Shown: positions 24,573 to 33,968 of the stretch, piece by piece
Position numbering within the stretch: the stretch's first letter is position 1
How the letters are laid out: each line of letters opens with the position of its first letter
The notes under the pieces: generated by a model
Told to the model about the DNA's origin: nothing
Database searches by the model: none
What the model saw: only the letters and a program-made list of their open reading frames with translations
From: Paenibacillus uliginis N3/975
GTDB lineage: Bacteria; Bacillota; Bacilli; Paenibacillales; Paenibacillaceae
NCBI RefSeq assembly: GCF_900177425.1
Contig: NZ_LT840184.1
Span: forward strand, 685,311 to 749,310
Length of the DNA stretch: 64,000 nt
Reading direction: 5' to 3'
Translations under genes and position numbers: made by a program

Positions 24573-26912
24573 TTGAAAAACAAGTCCAAAAGATCGGTTC
24601 AAATCAAATCTACCGTATGCGCCGTTACGGCCATGCTCTGTCTTGTTCAGCCTGTATGGGGGGAGGCAAGCACCGTGAGCGTTACCCCAGCTCAAGCCGC
24701 AGGAGATTTAGAAAACATGGCACAGGTAACGAATTCGGATATTCCGGATGGAGCCAAAATATCTTCCAAACAAGCGGAAGAAACCATCAAGAAATTGTTC
24801 CCGCTGCTGAAAAAAGCGAAAGTAACGAATGCCGAATTCAGTGAACAGAACATTGCAAGCTCCGGCATAAAAGTATGGGATATTCAGTTTTCTTATCAAA
24901 GAGGGAATACGAACACTGGTTTCAATGCTTCAGTAAATGCTGTAACGGGTGACATTGTTTCTGTCTATCTTCCACGCAATCTGCTGTTGATGGCTGGGGG
25001 AGAAACCGGGCCGGAGCTGAGCCGGGAAGAGGCTTCCCAAAAAGCACTGGAATGGATCAAGCAAAATATAAAAAGCGTTAATGTGAGCAACTTGACTGAA
25101 AATTCGCTCTACCTAGGCATGACGAAATCATTGTTTAGCCCGACAACATACGATTTTTATTACAATATGTCTATTGACGGCATACCGTCTGATGCGGATC
25201 AGATCAGCATGAGTGTAGATCAACAGGGGCGGGTGACTTCCTTCAACAGACAACAGTTCACAGCGAAAATACCATCTGCTAAAGCTAAAATATCAGCAAA
25301 AGAGGCACGAAAGCTATATGAGGAATCATTCACAGTAGAGCTTTCATACATCCCTACCTCGGTGAATGGCGCGCCTAAAGGTCCTTATTTTTTAGGGTAT
25401 GTACCGAAGACTGAGTCTAGTCTCGTTATCGATGCCAATACAGGCAGCAAGCTGGACTATTCAGGAGAGTTGCTTAAACCGGATCAATTCAAACTTACGG
25501 AGATTACGGCAGGGTCAGATGTATTCAAGCCTTCTTCAAAGCCTTTAACCAATGGAAATGACGCGGTGAAATGGGTGGAATCCCATATTAATATTCCGAA
25601 GGGTTATAAGTCAGAATCCAAAAGGCTCGGTCAGCGTTGGAATGATAAGGAGTCGAAAGTCTGGAATATCAGTTGGAAAGGCTCCGACTCTCCTTATGGC
25701 GGGGACCAGATCATGGCGGAGGTCGATGCAACAACAGGAAAGATTTACTCCTATAATCATTATCCTTTCCGTAAAGGAATTGAAGTGAAGCAGAATAAAC
25801 CTGCAGCTTCGAGCATTTCGAAGAACGAAGCGGAACAAATGGCATTTAACACAATCGCGAAGCTAGTTCCGAATGCGGCAAAGGAATGGAAGCTCACAAA
25901 TGTTGTCGAGCCAGATAAAAATGAAGCATTCCAGAGTTATCAGTTCTCATTTAATCGTTATGCAGGCGGTATATCAATCTTGAACGAATCCATTTCAATT
26001 TCGATCGGAACAGAGGGCCTGCTTAGCCACTTCACCAATTACTCTTATGTAGATTTCTCTGATCTGCCGAACAGTAAACCGGTTGTTTCGGTAGAGCAAG
26101 CAAAGGCACAATTTTTAAAGGAAACGGATTTAAAGCTTAAGTTTGCTCAATATGGAGGTTATACGTCAGGTAATGAATCGGTTCAATTTACTACGAAGCT
26201 AGTGTATTCTCCGGTTCGGAAAGATAATATGGGCCAATATTATGGCATTGGGCTGCCTCTGGATGCAATAACAGGAAAATGGCATGAGATGGTACCGGCT
26301 GAGTATAGCAGCAAGGATATTATTCCGGCTAAGGATACAAAGGGTCACAAGTCTCAGACTGCCCTCGATAAAATGGTGCAGTATCGTGTGATGATTCCTG
26401 ATGCAGATGGCAAGGTTCTACCGGATCAGGAAATCACGACAGGTGAATGGTACCAGTTCGTTGCCAGAGCTCTAAATCCATCAATTGATCAGTATTACGA
26501 GGATAGTTCGGAACCATATGGCACTTTGCTACCAGCAAGTCCTTACTACAAGGCAATACAGACTTTGATTCCCCAGAGTTGGCTCCCGTATGAACCGGCA
26601 GTTACCTTTAGTGTGGATCAGAAGTTAACCCGGGATGAACTGGCTTTAATGCTTACCCAAATGTTGAAGTATGAGAAGTTAGGGCTTTCCTTTACCAAGA
26701 ATGACGAGATTCCGGGAGTCAGTGATTCGTCTTCGGTTATGAACCGGGGAGCTGCAATCATCTCGATGAAATTAGGCTTACTTCCGGCTGTTGACGGAAA
26801 GTTTATGCCGGGACGGGTAGTAACACGTGCAGAGGCGGCTGAAGTACTTTTGCGTTTATCCGAAATGGTTGGTAAAAGCGACTCGTTTCTGAATGAGTAT
26901 ATGATGTGGTAA
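24573..26912 (+). CDS. Secreted YcdB/YcdC-type (PepSY-like) protein with C-terminal S-layer homology region
   Basis: Exported cell-envelope protein, about 780 residues. The signal peptide spans about 1-35 (KSTVCAVTAMLCLVQPVW core). Then come tandem beta-alpha repeats of the YcdB/PepSY type, each ending in a VDATTGKI-like or NAVTGDIV-like strand (near 130, 290 and 395). From about 600 to 770 the sequence turns into degenerate S-layer homology units (TRDELALMLTQML, then VTRAEAAEVLLRL). This suggests binding to secondary cell-wall polymers. The start is uncertain: a TTG at 24573 has AGGGAG nine bases upstream; a GTG at 24555 is the alternative. Function unknown. Confidence 0.8.
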   Translation: MKNKSKRSVQIKSTVCAVTAMLCLVQPVWGEASTVSVTPAQAAGDLENMAQVTNSDIPDGAKISSKQAEETIKKLFPLLKKAKVTNAEFSEQNIASSGIKVWDIQFSYQRGNTNTGFNASVNAVTGDIVSVYLPRNLLLMAGGETGPELSREEASQKALEWIKQNIKSVNVSNLTENSLYLGMTKSLFSPTTYDFYYNMSIDGIPSDADQISMSVDQQGRVTSFNRQQFTAKIPSAKAKISAKEARKLYEESFTVELSYIPTSVNGAPKGPYFLGYVPKTESSLVIDANTGSKLDYSGELLKPDQFKLTEITAGSDVFKPSSKPLTNGNDAVKWVESHINIPKGYKSESKRLGQRWNDKESKVWNISWKGSDSPYGGDQIMAEVDATTGKIYSYNHYPFRKGIEVKQNKPAASSISKNEAEQMAFNTIAKLVPNAAKEWKLTNVVEPDKNEAFQSYQFSFNRYAGGISILNESISISIGTEGLLSHFTNYSYVDFSDLPNSKPVVSVEQAKAQFLKETDLKLKFAQYGGYTSGNESVQFTTKLVYSPVRKDNMGQYYGIGLPLDAITGKWHEMVPAEYSSKDIIPAKDTKGHKSQTALDKMVQYRVMIPDADGKVLPDQEITTGEWYQFVARALNPSIDQYYEDSSEPYGTLLPASPYYKAIQTLIPQSWLPYEPAVTFSVDQKLTRDELALMLTQMLKYEKLGLSFTKNDEIPGVSDSSSVMNRGAAIISMKLGLLPAVDGKFMPGRVVTRAEAAEVLLRLSEMVGKSDSFLNEYMMW

Positions 26913-27051
26913 AAGCGGTTAGTAGGGTAGTTGCAACACCATCGCTATCGTGTTTCGTGCTTGGTCGACAAAACTAGAATCCTCAGACCCTGGGTTATTA
27001 TGATACAATAAATATGCAAACGAATGTGGAAGACGAAGGGCGGGTGTACCC

Positions 27052-28194
27052 ATGAAACGAAAACGGTCGACATTTGTGAAACTGCTGTTGGTTGGGACTT
27101 TGGCGGTAACTGTAGCTGCCGTTCCTGAACCGGTTGAAGTCAGCAATGTATATGCCAATTCCGATAAAGCGGTTGTAAAGTCTGTTAGCGAGATCCAGCA
27201 GAAGCTGCTTTCAGCTATGAACAGCAGGGAGTCAACCGTTCGTTTTGTGTATCAGGGCCAGACCGAGTCGCTCAAGACGCAGCTTAAGGAGGCGCTGGAT
27301 CAAGCGATGGACAGCGATCCTTATATTCACTATACAATAGCCAGTTATAGCTATGATTACCGGGGAACTTCAAGCTCGGCCGATGTGACAGTACGGCTTA
27401 CCTATCGGGAAACCGGAAGTCAAACCGAGTATGTCAACAAACGGGTCAAGAGTGTACTGGGTTCCATCATGAAGTCTGGTATGAATGATCACGAGAAGGT
27501 CAAGGCTATTAATGACTGGGTTGTACTGAATCTGAAGTATGACACGACACTTGAAAAGTACACGGCTTATGACGGGTTAAGTACAGGAAGCACGGTTTGT
27601 CAGGGATACTCGCTATTAACACATAAGCTGCTGAAAGAGGCGGGGATCCAAAATAAAATCGTGGAAGGAACCGCTTATCCTGAGGGTAATCCACAGGGTC
27701 AGCTGCATGCATGGAATCTGGTTCTTCTAGATGGTAAATGGTATCATCTGGACACGACGTGGAACGATCCTGTACCTGACCGGGACGGTGCCGTATCCTA
27801 TACCTACTACCTCCGGAGTGATGTCCAGATGAGAAAAGATCATACATGGACGAAGTCTTACCCGGCGGCGAATACGACTTACCGCAGCACCCTTAAAACG
27901 CTGGCCGCTCAAAAGTCAGCAAAATCCAGTGTTTATCGGACGCTGATGAATGAGCTGGAGTACCATTTGTACGAGAGTAACGCGGTTGTGCGTACATACC
28001 TTGACTTGAACTCCAAAGTAAAAGCCGCAAAGCAGTCTGGAAAGAAAGAGCTTGTGTTCCGATTTGGCGGCAAGGAAAATGATCTGCTAAAGGTACTACA
28101 GGATCTGCAGCGCAAAGCGGGTGTCGGGGCTATCCGTTATTACCATAATCTTTTTGAAGATACGAACGATTTGAAGGTTCACATTTCATGGTAA
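27052..28194 (+). CDS. Secreted transglutaminase-like protein
   Basis: Exported protein with a transglutaminase/protease-like domain, 380 residues. The signal peptide spans about 1-36. The domain (about 140-240) has the catalytic triad Cys183 (STVCQGYSLL), His219 (QLHAWNLV) and Asp234 (YHLDTTWND), all intact. The rest is helical and basic. Such domains in Firmicutes act as cell-wall-associated proteases or cross-linkers, but the substrate is unknown. The ATG follows GGGCGGG at moderate spacing. It lies downstream of another exported envelope protein, separated by 139 bases. Confidence 0.85.
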   Translation: MKRKRSTFVKLLLVGTLAVTVAAVPEPVEVSNVYANSDKAVVKSVSEIQQKLLSAMNSRESTVRFVYQGQTESLKTQLKEALDQAMDSDPYIHYTIASYSYDYRGTSSSADVTVRLTYRETGSQTEYVNKRVKSVLGSIMKSGMNDHEKVKAINDWVVLNLKYDTTLEKYTAYDGLSTGSTVCQGYSLLTHKLLKEAGIQNKIVEGTAYPEGNPQGQLHAWNLVLLDGKWYHLDTTWNDPVPDRDGAVSYTYYLRSDVQMRKDHTWTKSYPAANTTYRSTLKTLAAQKSAKSSVYRTLMNELEYHLYESNAVVRTYLDLNSKVKAAKQSGKKELVFRFGGKENDLLKVLQDLQRKAGVGAIRYYHNLFEDTNDLKVHISW

Positions 28195-28197
28195 ATC

Positions 28198-28236
28198 AAA
28201 ACAGCTTCTTCCCAAAAGGAAGAAGCTGTTTTTTTG
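28198..28236. terminator. Bidirectional terminator between convergent genes
   Basis: AACAGCTTCTTCC (28200-28212) pairs with GGAAGAAGCTGTT (28218-28230) around a 5-base loop, with A-run before and T-run after; serves the transglutaminase-like gene and the lysine permease gene. Confidence 0.92.
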
Positions 28237-28250
28237 CTTATTACAAATGC

Positions 28251-29699
28251 TTATTGGATATTCGTGCTGAGGTCGCAATCCTGCAGCGGAACGATTTTGC
28301 TTTTCTTTACCAGACGGTAGCCGAACCAGATCGCAAGGAACAGCGGAATGCTGAAATAGGTTGCAAAAATCGTATACCAGTCTGTTTCGCCACCGAAGTT
28401 CCCCTGGCCGATGATGGCCACAAGACAGAGCAGGAAGGCGAAGATCGGTCCGAACGGGAACCAGCGGGCACGGAAAGGCAAATCCTTGAGATCCCGGCCC
28501 TGCGCCTCATAAGCTTTTCGGAAGCGGTAATGGCTGACCGCAATGGCAAGCCAGTTAATGAAGCCGCACATACCAGAGGCGTTCAGCAGCCAGATGTACA
28601 CGACGCCATCACCGAAAAAGGAAGCGAGGAAGGCGAGTATACCGACAGATGAGGTCACAATAAGAGCTGCTATGGGAACGCCGCGGCTGTTCAGACGGCT
28701 CAGCCATTTTGGTGCCATTCCCTGTTTTGCCATCGCATAGAGCACGCGGGTAGAGGCATACATGCCGGAGTTTCCTGCGGATAGAACGGAACTCAAGATA
28801 ACAGCGTTCATCACGGAAGCGGCAAAGGCCAGGCCGGCTTTTTCAAACACGAGCGTAAATGGACTGACACCGATATCACCCACGCCCGATTGCAGCAAGC
28901 TTGGATGCGTGTACGGTATAAGCAAGCCAATGACGAGAATAGCAAAAATGTAAAAGATCAAAATGCGCCAGAATACTTGACGGATGGCACGCGGCACGTT
29001 TTGTCGCGGGTTTTCGCTCTCTCCGGCGGCAACACCGATGAGCTCGGTTCCCTGAAAAGAGAATCCTGCGGCCATGAAGACGCCGACGAGGGCAAAGAAG
29101 CCACCGTGCATCGAGCCACCGTCCATATTGAAGTTGGAAAATCCGACTGCCTCTCCGCCGAGAATCCCGAAAATCATCATGACGCCAACGATCAGGAAGA
29201 TAATGACGGTGACAACTTTGATAATAGAAAACCAATATTCCGATTCGCCGTAACCTTTAGCCGACAACGCATTCAGACCGAACATGATGCCGAGGAATAA
29301 CAAGCTCCACAGGAAAGATGGGCTGTCCGGGAACCAGAACTTAATAATTACTGTTGCGGCAGCAAGCTCTGCGGCAATGGTGACTGCCCAGTTGTACCAG
29401 AAATTCCAGCCGACCGCAAAACCGAATGCCGGGCTGACAAAACGGGTCGCATACGTACTGAAGGACCCGGAATCGGGAAGATAGGTGGCCAGCTCGCCGA
29501 GACTGGTCATCAGGAAATAAACCATTAGCCCGACAGCGGAATAAGCGAGCAATGCGCCACCCGGTCCGGCGGCAGCAATTGCGCCGCCGCTGGCGAGGAA
29601 CAGGCCGGTTCCGATGGAACCGCCCAGCGCGATCATGGTCATGTGACGGGCTTTAAAACTGGGTTTGAGTGAGGTCGCTGGTGCTTTCTTGCGTCTCAT
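28251..29699 (-). CDS. lysP: Lysine-specific amino acid permease
   Basis: APC-superfamily transporter of 482 residues and about 12 membrane helices, importing lysine with protons. Recognised from long near-identity to E. coli LysP: ARHMTMIALGGSIGTGLFLA near 18-37, ELATYLPDSGSF, GWNFWYNWAVTIAAEL, GFSFQGTELIGVAAGESENP near 215, and VLSAGNSGMYASTRVLY near 305. The assignment is strongly supported by the lysine riboswitch in its leader. Transcribed alone. High lysine should terminate transcription ahead of the gene. Confidence 0.95.
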   Translation of the reverse strand: MRRKKAPATSLKPSFKARHMTMIALGGSIGTGLFLASGGAIAAAGPGGALLAYSAVGLMVYFLMTSLGELATYLPDSGSFSTYATRFVSPAFGFAVGWNFWYNWAVTIAAELAAATVIIKFWFPDSPSFLWSLLFLGIMFGLNALSAKGYGESEYWFSIIKVVTVIIFLIVGVMMIFGILGGEAVGFSNFNMDGGSMHGGFFALVGVFMAAGFSFQGTELIGVAAGESENPRQNVPRAIRQVFWRILIFYIFAILVIGLLIPYTHPSLLQSGVGDIGVSPFTLVFEKAGLAFAASVMNAVILSSVLSAGNSGMYASTRVLYAMAKQGMAPKWLSRLNSRGVPIAALIVTSSVGILAFLASFFGDGVVYIWLLNASGMCGFINWLAIAVSHYRFRKAYEAQGRDLKDLPFRARWFPFGPIFAFLLCLVAIIGQGNFGGETDWYTIFATYFSIPLFLAIWFGYRLVKKSKIVPLQDCDLSTNIQ

Positions 29700-29757
29700 G
29701 GTGAAACACTCCTTCTTTCAATAAATATGATCTATAAACACGTTCATGGATAAATGC

Positions 29758-29786
29758 AAAAGGGCCGCAGTGTACACTGCGGCCCT
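29758..29786 (-). terminator. Riboswitch-linked terminator ahead of lysP
   Basis: A perfect palindrome (29762-29785, core GTGTACAC, arms GGGCCGCA and TGCGGCCC) followed on the minus strand by TTTTGC. It lies about 25 bases past the lysine aptamer and about 60 bases before the lysP start, the place expected of the expression platform. Confidence 0.85.
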
Positions 29787-29812
29787 GAATATAACCGCAT
29801 CATACCTCCATT

Positions 29813-30022
29813 AAGATAGCACAACACGGGAAGCGTAAGGATTGGCTCCCGTGACAGTTCCGTCCCTTTCGGGATCGGACCCAGCAGACGGTGTAAGAGC
29901 ACAGCCGTCCACTTCGGCGAAAATGCCTTTCAAGCGTGCGTCATAGGTGACTCTTCACCTCGGCACGTTTACTAATCACATTCGCAACCTCTACCTCATC
30001 TAGGAATGATGAGGCTATCTTT
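29813..30022 (-). promoter_or_regulatory. Lysine riboswitch (L-box)
   Basis: The minus strand carries the conserved L-box landmarks in order: GATGAGGTAGAGGTTGCG, a CGCCGAAG segment, a GCTGGGTC segment and CTGTCACGG. The closing helix P1 is visible: AAGATAGC (30021-30014) pairs with GCTATCTT (29820-29813). A promoter lies just upstream, and a terminator followed by lysP downstream. Lysine binding would favour termination and so reduce uptake. Confidence 0.92.
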
Positions 30023-30042
30023 ATTTTGTTTAAGCGAGTCTA

Positions 30043-30071
30043 AGTATATAGATTCTTCACGATACAAGCAA
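30043..30071 (-). promoter_or_regulatory. Sigma-A-type promoter of the lysine riboswitch transcript
   Basis: On the minus strand TTGCTT (30071-30066), a 17-base spacer and TATACT (30048-30043), about 20 bases ahead of the first base of P1. Confidence 0.65.
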
Positions 30072-30093
30072 TGGATATTTATAACATCACATG

Positions 30094-31227
30094 TTAATTC
30101 CGTGAACGTTTGGCCATTTGCTGCCATACGGTGCCGGCGGCCTGTTCGCCTGATTCGATCCGCTCCAGCGCCATTCGGGCCTGCAGACTTACTTCGAATT
30201 CTGGATCCTGTGAGGCTTCTTCGAGTGCAGGGCGGGATTCCTCGGTTCCAACTTCATACAGGAAGCGGGCTGCACGCCAACGTACAAGTTTGCTGCTGTC
30301 GTTAAGCGAATTCATCATGACCGGAGTTGCTGCAGGGTCCCCGATATCGGACAGAGTGTCCCCGGCAGTACGCCGTACGGCCGGCGTATCGTCAGACATC
30401 GCTGCATATAAAAGTTCCATCGCCTCTGGCGTGCGCAAGTCTCCAAGATAGACCACTGCCAGACGGCGAATCTGCATTTTGGGATCTTTCAGTGCGGTGC
30501 TAAGCAAAGGAAGGTGTGCCTCTGTCGGCTCCAGCACATCAAAGGCAGCATACCGTACACGCCAGTCCGGGTCTTCCATTGCTGACAGCATTTCCTCATC
30601 GGTCAGTTTGCGGCGCTGCTCCACAAATTCTTCCTCGTCTGCGCCATGGGCAATGGCCTGGGCAACGACTTTATCCAGCCGATCTTGAGGATATGCGGCT
30701 TCCAGTTCTTGCTCCACCTCACGTGCAATATCCTCAAGCTCACCATAGCGTACGCCATAATCTTTAAGTTTTCGTTCCTTGATCAAGGTAGTGGAAGCTA
30801 CTTCTGTTACCGCATGCGTGAAGCGGGAGGAAAGAGCGATGCGTTCTTCGCGACCTTCACCTTTTACGCGGATTTGCATCGGAAGGCCTCGAAACAGCTG
30901 GACAAACACCTGGGCTTCCCCAAATCCCGTACCGTCGTTTTCATTCTCCTCGAGGCCTGTTTTCAATCCTTCTTGGCCAAACTTTTCCTGCACTTCTCCC
31001 AGAATGGAGGGCCAATCGGCATTTCCTTTACGGTCAAGCGCAATAAAGTCAAGCGTGTGAAAAATGCTTTTTACACCGGAAATATGAAGCAGCTCACGGA
31101 TCCACGCTGGTGCGGAACGTTCATTATCTGTGGTATATGTCTTGCGAATCCCAGGTTCCAGAGACTCATCTAGATGAAGTTTCATGGAGTTCGGACTCGG
31201 AGTAGGTTCGATAAACGTAATTTTCAT
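30094..31227 (-). CDS. CvfC-type conserved virulence factor C homologue, NifU-N-like plus HEAT repeats
   Basis: A 377-residue cytosolic protein. Residues about 1-90 match the NifU/Nfu N-terminal scaffold-like domain (ITFIEPTPSPNSMKLHLDE start, then GVKSIFHTLDFIALDR). Residues about 215-360 are four to five HEAT-like helical repeats (DPDWRVRYAAFDVL, DPKMQIRRLAVVYLG, DTPAVRRTAGDTLSDIGD, SSKLVRWRAARFLYEVG). This arrangement is that of B. subtilis YpgR and staphylococcal CvfC, whose molecular role is not settled. Transcribed alone on the minus strand, upstream of the lysine riboswitch unit. No strong terminator was seen past its stop. Confidence 0.88.
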   Translation of the reverse strand: MKITFIEPTPSPNSMKLHLDESLEPGIRKTYTTDNERSAPAWIRELLHISGVKSIFHTLDFIALDRKGNADWPSILGEVQEKFGQEGLKTGLEENENDGTGFGEAQVFVQLFRGLPMQIRVKGEGREERIALSSRFTHAVTEVASTTLIKERKLKDYGVRYGELEDIAREVEQELEAAYPQDRLDKVVAQAIAHGADEEEFVEQRRKLTDEEMLSAMEDPDWRVRYAAFDVLEPTEAHLPLLSTALKDPKMQIRRLAVVYLGDLRTPEAMELLYAAMSDDTPAVRRTAGDTLSDIGDPAATPVMMNSLNDSSKLVRWRAARFLYEVGTEESRPALEEASQDPEFEVSLQARMALERIESGEQAAGTVWQQMAKRSRN

Positions 31228-31428
31228 TTCATTCGCTACCTCCTTTTCATCTAACCTATTGTACCTCTTTTACGGACAGGAAAAAACATAACCCGTCTTA
31301 TCTTCATCATGAATATTCCTCGAAAATCAGGATTTTCAACAATCCCGGATAAAAAGAGGAAGGGATTGTCAAACTGTATATGTCGAGAACTCTTTTTTAA
31401 GGTATCTAATTAAAGGAGGCTTTGCAGC

Positions 31429-31539
31429 ATGAATGTGAAACAGGATAAAAAATTGGCTGTCGTCTGTTTTGTAGCCGCTGCGGTTATGTTGTACGCCACG
31501 GTAAAGGCTTTTATACGCTATATGCGTTATTTCGGATAG
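31429..31539 (+). CDS. Small membrane protein (36 residues) ahead of the cytochrome bd genes
   Basis: The frame starts MNVKQDKKLAVVC and ends in FIRYMRYFG, with one hydrophobic helix (about 9-27) flanked by basic residues, cytoplasmic N-terminus likely. It has a near-perfect AAAGGAGG eight bases before the ATG, and the cydA-like gene begins 43 bases after its stop, so it is probably the first gene of the operon. No family recognised. It could be an accessory factor or a second small subunit of the oxidase (inference). Confidence 0.7.
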   Translation: MNVKQDKKLAVVCFVAAAVMLYATVKAFIRYMRYFG

Positions 31540-31582
31540 TTTCTCCCTCTCAAAAGATGAATTACTACAAGGAGTGAACCTG

Positions 31583-32935
31583 ATGTCTACCCTGGATCCT
31601 GTTTTGATGAGCCGGGTGTTAACTGGCTTAACATTGTTCGTTCATATCGTTCTAGCCACAATCGGAGTAGGTATCCCTGTGATGCTTGCTCTGGCGGAAT
31701 GGCGGGGCATACATACGGGGGATGGGCATTATACGCTGCTTGCCCGCAGGTGGGCAAGGGGGTACGTTATCACCGTAGCGGTCGGTGTCGTGACGGGCAC
31801 AGCAATCGGGCTTCAGCTCAGCTTGCTGTGGCCGACGTTTATGCGCGTAGCGGGCAAAGCGATTGCGCTTCCGCTTTTTTTGGAGACGTTCGCTTTTTTT
31901 GTAGAGGCTATTTTTCTGGGAATCTATCTGTACACCTGGGACCGGTTCAAAAGTAAATATACGCATTTGCTGCTGCTCATTCCCGTAGCCATCGGCGCTT
32001 CCTTCTCAGCTATTTTCATTACGAGTATGAACGCGTTTATGAACCAGCCGCAAGGTTTTGAACTAGTGGGCGGGGTGTTCACGAATGTAAATCCGTTTGT
32101 CGCTATGTTCAATCCGGCTACGCCGACAAAGGTGAGTCACGTGTTGGCTTCTGCCTATACGACCAGCGCCGCCGCTTTGGCGAGTATTGCCGCTTACAGC
32201 TTGCTGCGGGGGAACAAGCACACTTACTTCAAAAAGGCTTTAAAGCTAACGGTCATTTCCACGTTTGTATTTGCCGTAGCAACGGTAATGATCGGTGATT
32301 TCTCCGGAAAATTTCTGGCAAAGTACCAGCCCGAAAAGCTAGCGGCAATGGAATGGCACTTTGAGACCATGAAAGAGGCCCCGCTCATTTATGGCGGTGT
32401 ATTGGATGAGAACCGGGACATTAAATATGCGTTGAAAATTCCGTATGCGCTAAGTATCCTGGCGGGAAACCGCCCGGATACCGAGGTCATCGGCCTGAAT
32501 GAATTTCCGGAGGACGAACAGCCGCCGCTCATGATTCATTATTTCTTCGATTTAAAAGTAACGAACGGCGTTTTGCTTGTCGTGATTCCGCTTTTGTATA
32601 TGTTTCGCAAATGGCTTCCGGGCAAGAAGGCTTATCCGAAATGGTTGCTCATAGGCATTTTGGCGCTTGGTCCAATGGCCTTGGTAGCCATTTGGCTCGG
32701 CTGGTTTTTGGCTGAAATCGGCCGGCAGCCGTGGATTTTGCGAGGGTATATGAAGGTGGCGGATGCGGCGACAACTTCACCAAATGTGGGATGGATGCTG
32801 CTGCTATTCATTTTGCTGTATTTGGTGCTGTCGGTATCTGCCATTCGGGTACTTACCAAGCTGTTTCGCAACAAAAATGCAGAGGAAGAGCTTGCGATGC
32901 TTGGACTGAATAGCAAGGGAGGCAGCGGACAATGA
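31583..32935 (+). CDS. cydA: Cytochrome bd-type quinol oxidase subunit I
   Basis: Membrane subunit that oxidises quinol and carries haems b558, b595 and d, 450 residues and about nine helices. Visible: His21 in LFVHIVLATIG (haem ligand), the acidic pair in LETFAFFVEAIFLG (E101, E108), a KVSHVLAS histidine near 182 and the GWFLAEIGRQPW block near 385. The quinol loop is short, as in the Firmicutes YthA/CydA group. The ATG at 31583 follows AAGGAG; an in-frame GTG nine bases upstream lies within that site. The cydB start overlaps the stop by four bases. Confidence 0.94.
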   Translation: MSTLDPVLMSRVLTGLTLFVHIVLATIGVGIPVMLALAEWRGIHTGDGHYTLLARRWARGYVITVAVGVVTGTAIGLQLSLLWPTFMRVAGKAIALPLFLETFAFFVEAIFLGIYLYTWDRFKSKYTHLLLLIPVAIGASFSAIFITSMNAFMNQPQGFELVGGVFTNVNPFVAMFNPATPTKVSHVLASAYTTSAAALASIAAYSLLRGNKHTYFKKALKLTVISTFVFAVATVMIGDFSGKFLAKYQPEKLAAMEWHFETMKEAPLIYGGVLDENRDIKYALKIPYALSILAGNRPDTEVIGLNEFPEDEQPPLMIHYFFDLKVTNGVLLVVIPLLYMFRKWLPGKKAYPKWLLIGILALGPMALVAIWLGWFLAEIGRQPWILRGYMKVADAATTSPNVGWMLLLFILLYLVLSVSAIRVLTKLFRNKNAEEELAMLGLNSKGGSGQ

Positions 32936-33963
32936 GTTACGGATTGGTAGCTATCGCAATTCTTTGGACGTTTCTGTTTGGCTATCTGATTGTGGCGTCC
33001 ATCGATTTTGGGGCTGGATTTTTCAGCTTTTACAGTGCTCTGACAGGCCATGAAAACAAAATACACAACATTATTCAAAGATACTTGTCGCCTGTATGGG
33101 AAGTAACAAACGTGTTTCTCATTTTTTTCGTCGTTGGACTCGTCGGATTTTTTCCGGATGCGGCGTTTTATTACGGTACCGCGTTACTCGTTCCCGGCAG
33201 TCTGGCTACTGTGCTGCTCGCCATCCGGGGAGCTTATTACGCATACAACACATACGGCAGCAGCAAGGAAAATAACAAAATCTACATGGCTCTATATGGA
33301 GCAACGGGGCTGTTGATTCCGGCTGCACTATCCACGGTTTTGGCCATCTCAGAGGGCGGAATCATTTACCTGGCCGACGGCAAGGTGCAGTTGGATTGGA
33401 ATAATTTTTTCACGAACCCGTATACATGGTCTGTGATTGTGCTGGCTCTAGTAAGTGTTCTATATATATCCGCGATGTTCTTGTCTTACTATGCGAACCG
33501 GGCTGGAGACGAAGTTGCATTTGGTGTCGTCCGGGGATATGCATTAATCTGGAGCGGACCGACGATTCTGTTTTCGTTCTTTGCGTTTTTAACTTTAAAC
33601 AGGCAAAATCCAGAACATTTTGAGGCGATGCTCGATATATCGTGGATGTTTATCGCATCATTCCTTTGCTTCCTGTTTGCTGTTTACGGCGTCTGGAAGC
33701 GGAGATGGCTGGGTCTGTCTTTCATTATGGTTATGCTTCAGTTTGCTTTTGCCTGGTACGGATATGGCCGCTCGCATTTACCGTATGTGTTGTATAACTA
33801 TATCAATATCCATGAGAGCGTAACGAACGATACGATGGCTATTACCATGATCACGGCATTTGTCCTCGGTCTGTGCGTGTTGATTCCATCACTGATCTTG
33901 CTGATGCGCCTGTTTCTGTTTGATGCCAACTACATTCTTGGCAAATCCGGCAAAAAGGGGTGA
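32932..33963 (+). CDS. cydB: Cytochrome bd-type quinol oxidase subunit II
   Basis: Second large subunit of the bd oxidase, 343 residues and about eight to nine helices, forming the pseudo-symmetric partner of CydA. The N-terminus (IAILWTFLFGYLIVASIDFGAG) carries the typical DFG-containing helix, with WEVTNVFLIFFVVGLVGFFPDA following. The ATGA overlap with cydA indicates translational coupling. A 33-residue gene for a third subunit begins five bases after the stop. Confidence 0.93.
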   Translation: MSYGLVAIAILWTFLFGYLIVASIDFGAGFFSFYSALTGHENKIHNIIQRYLSPVWEVTNVFLIFFVVGLVGFFPDAAFYYGTALLVPGSLATVLLAIRGAYYAYNTYGSSKENNKIYMALYGATGLLIPAALSTVLAISEGGIIYLADGKVQLDWNNFFTNPYTWSVIVLALVSVLYISAMFLSYYANRAGDEVAFGVVRGYALIWSGPTILFSFFAFLTLNRQNPEHFEAMLDISWMFIASFLCFLFAVYGVWKRRWLGLSFIMVMLQFAFAWYGYGRSHLPYVLYNYINIHESVTNDTMAITMITAFVLGLCVLIPSLILLMRLFLFDANYILGKSGKKG

Positions 33964-33968
33964 AGGAA

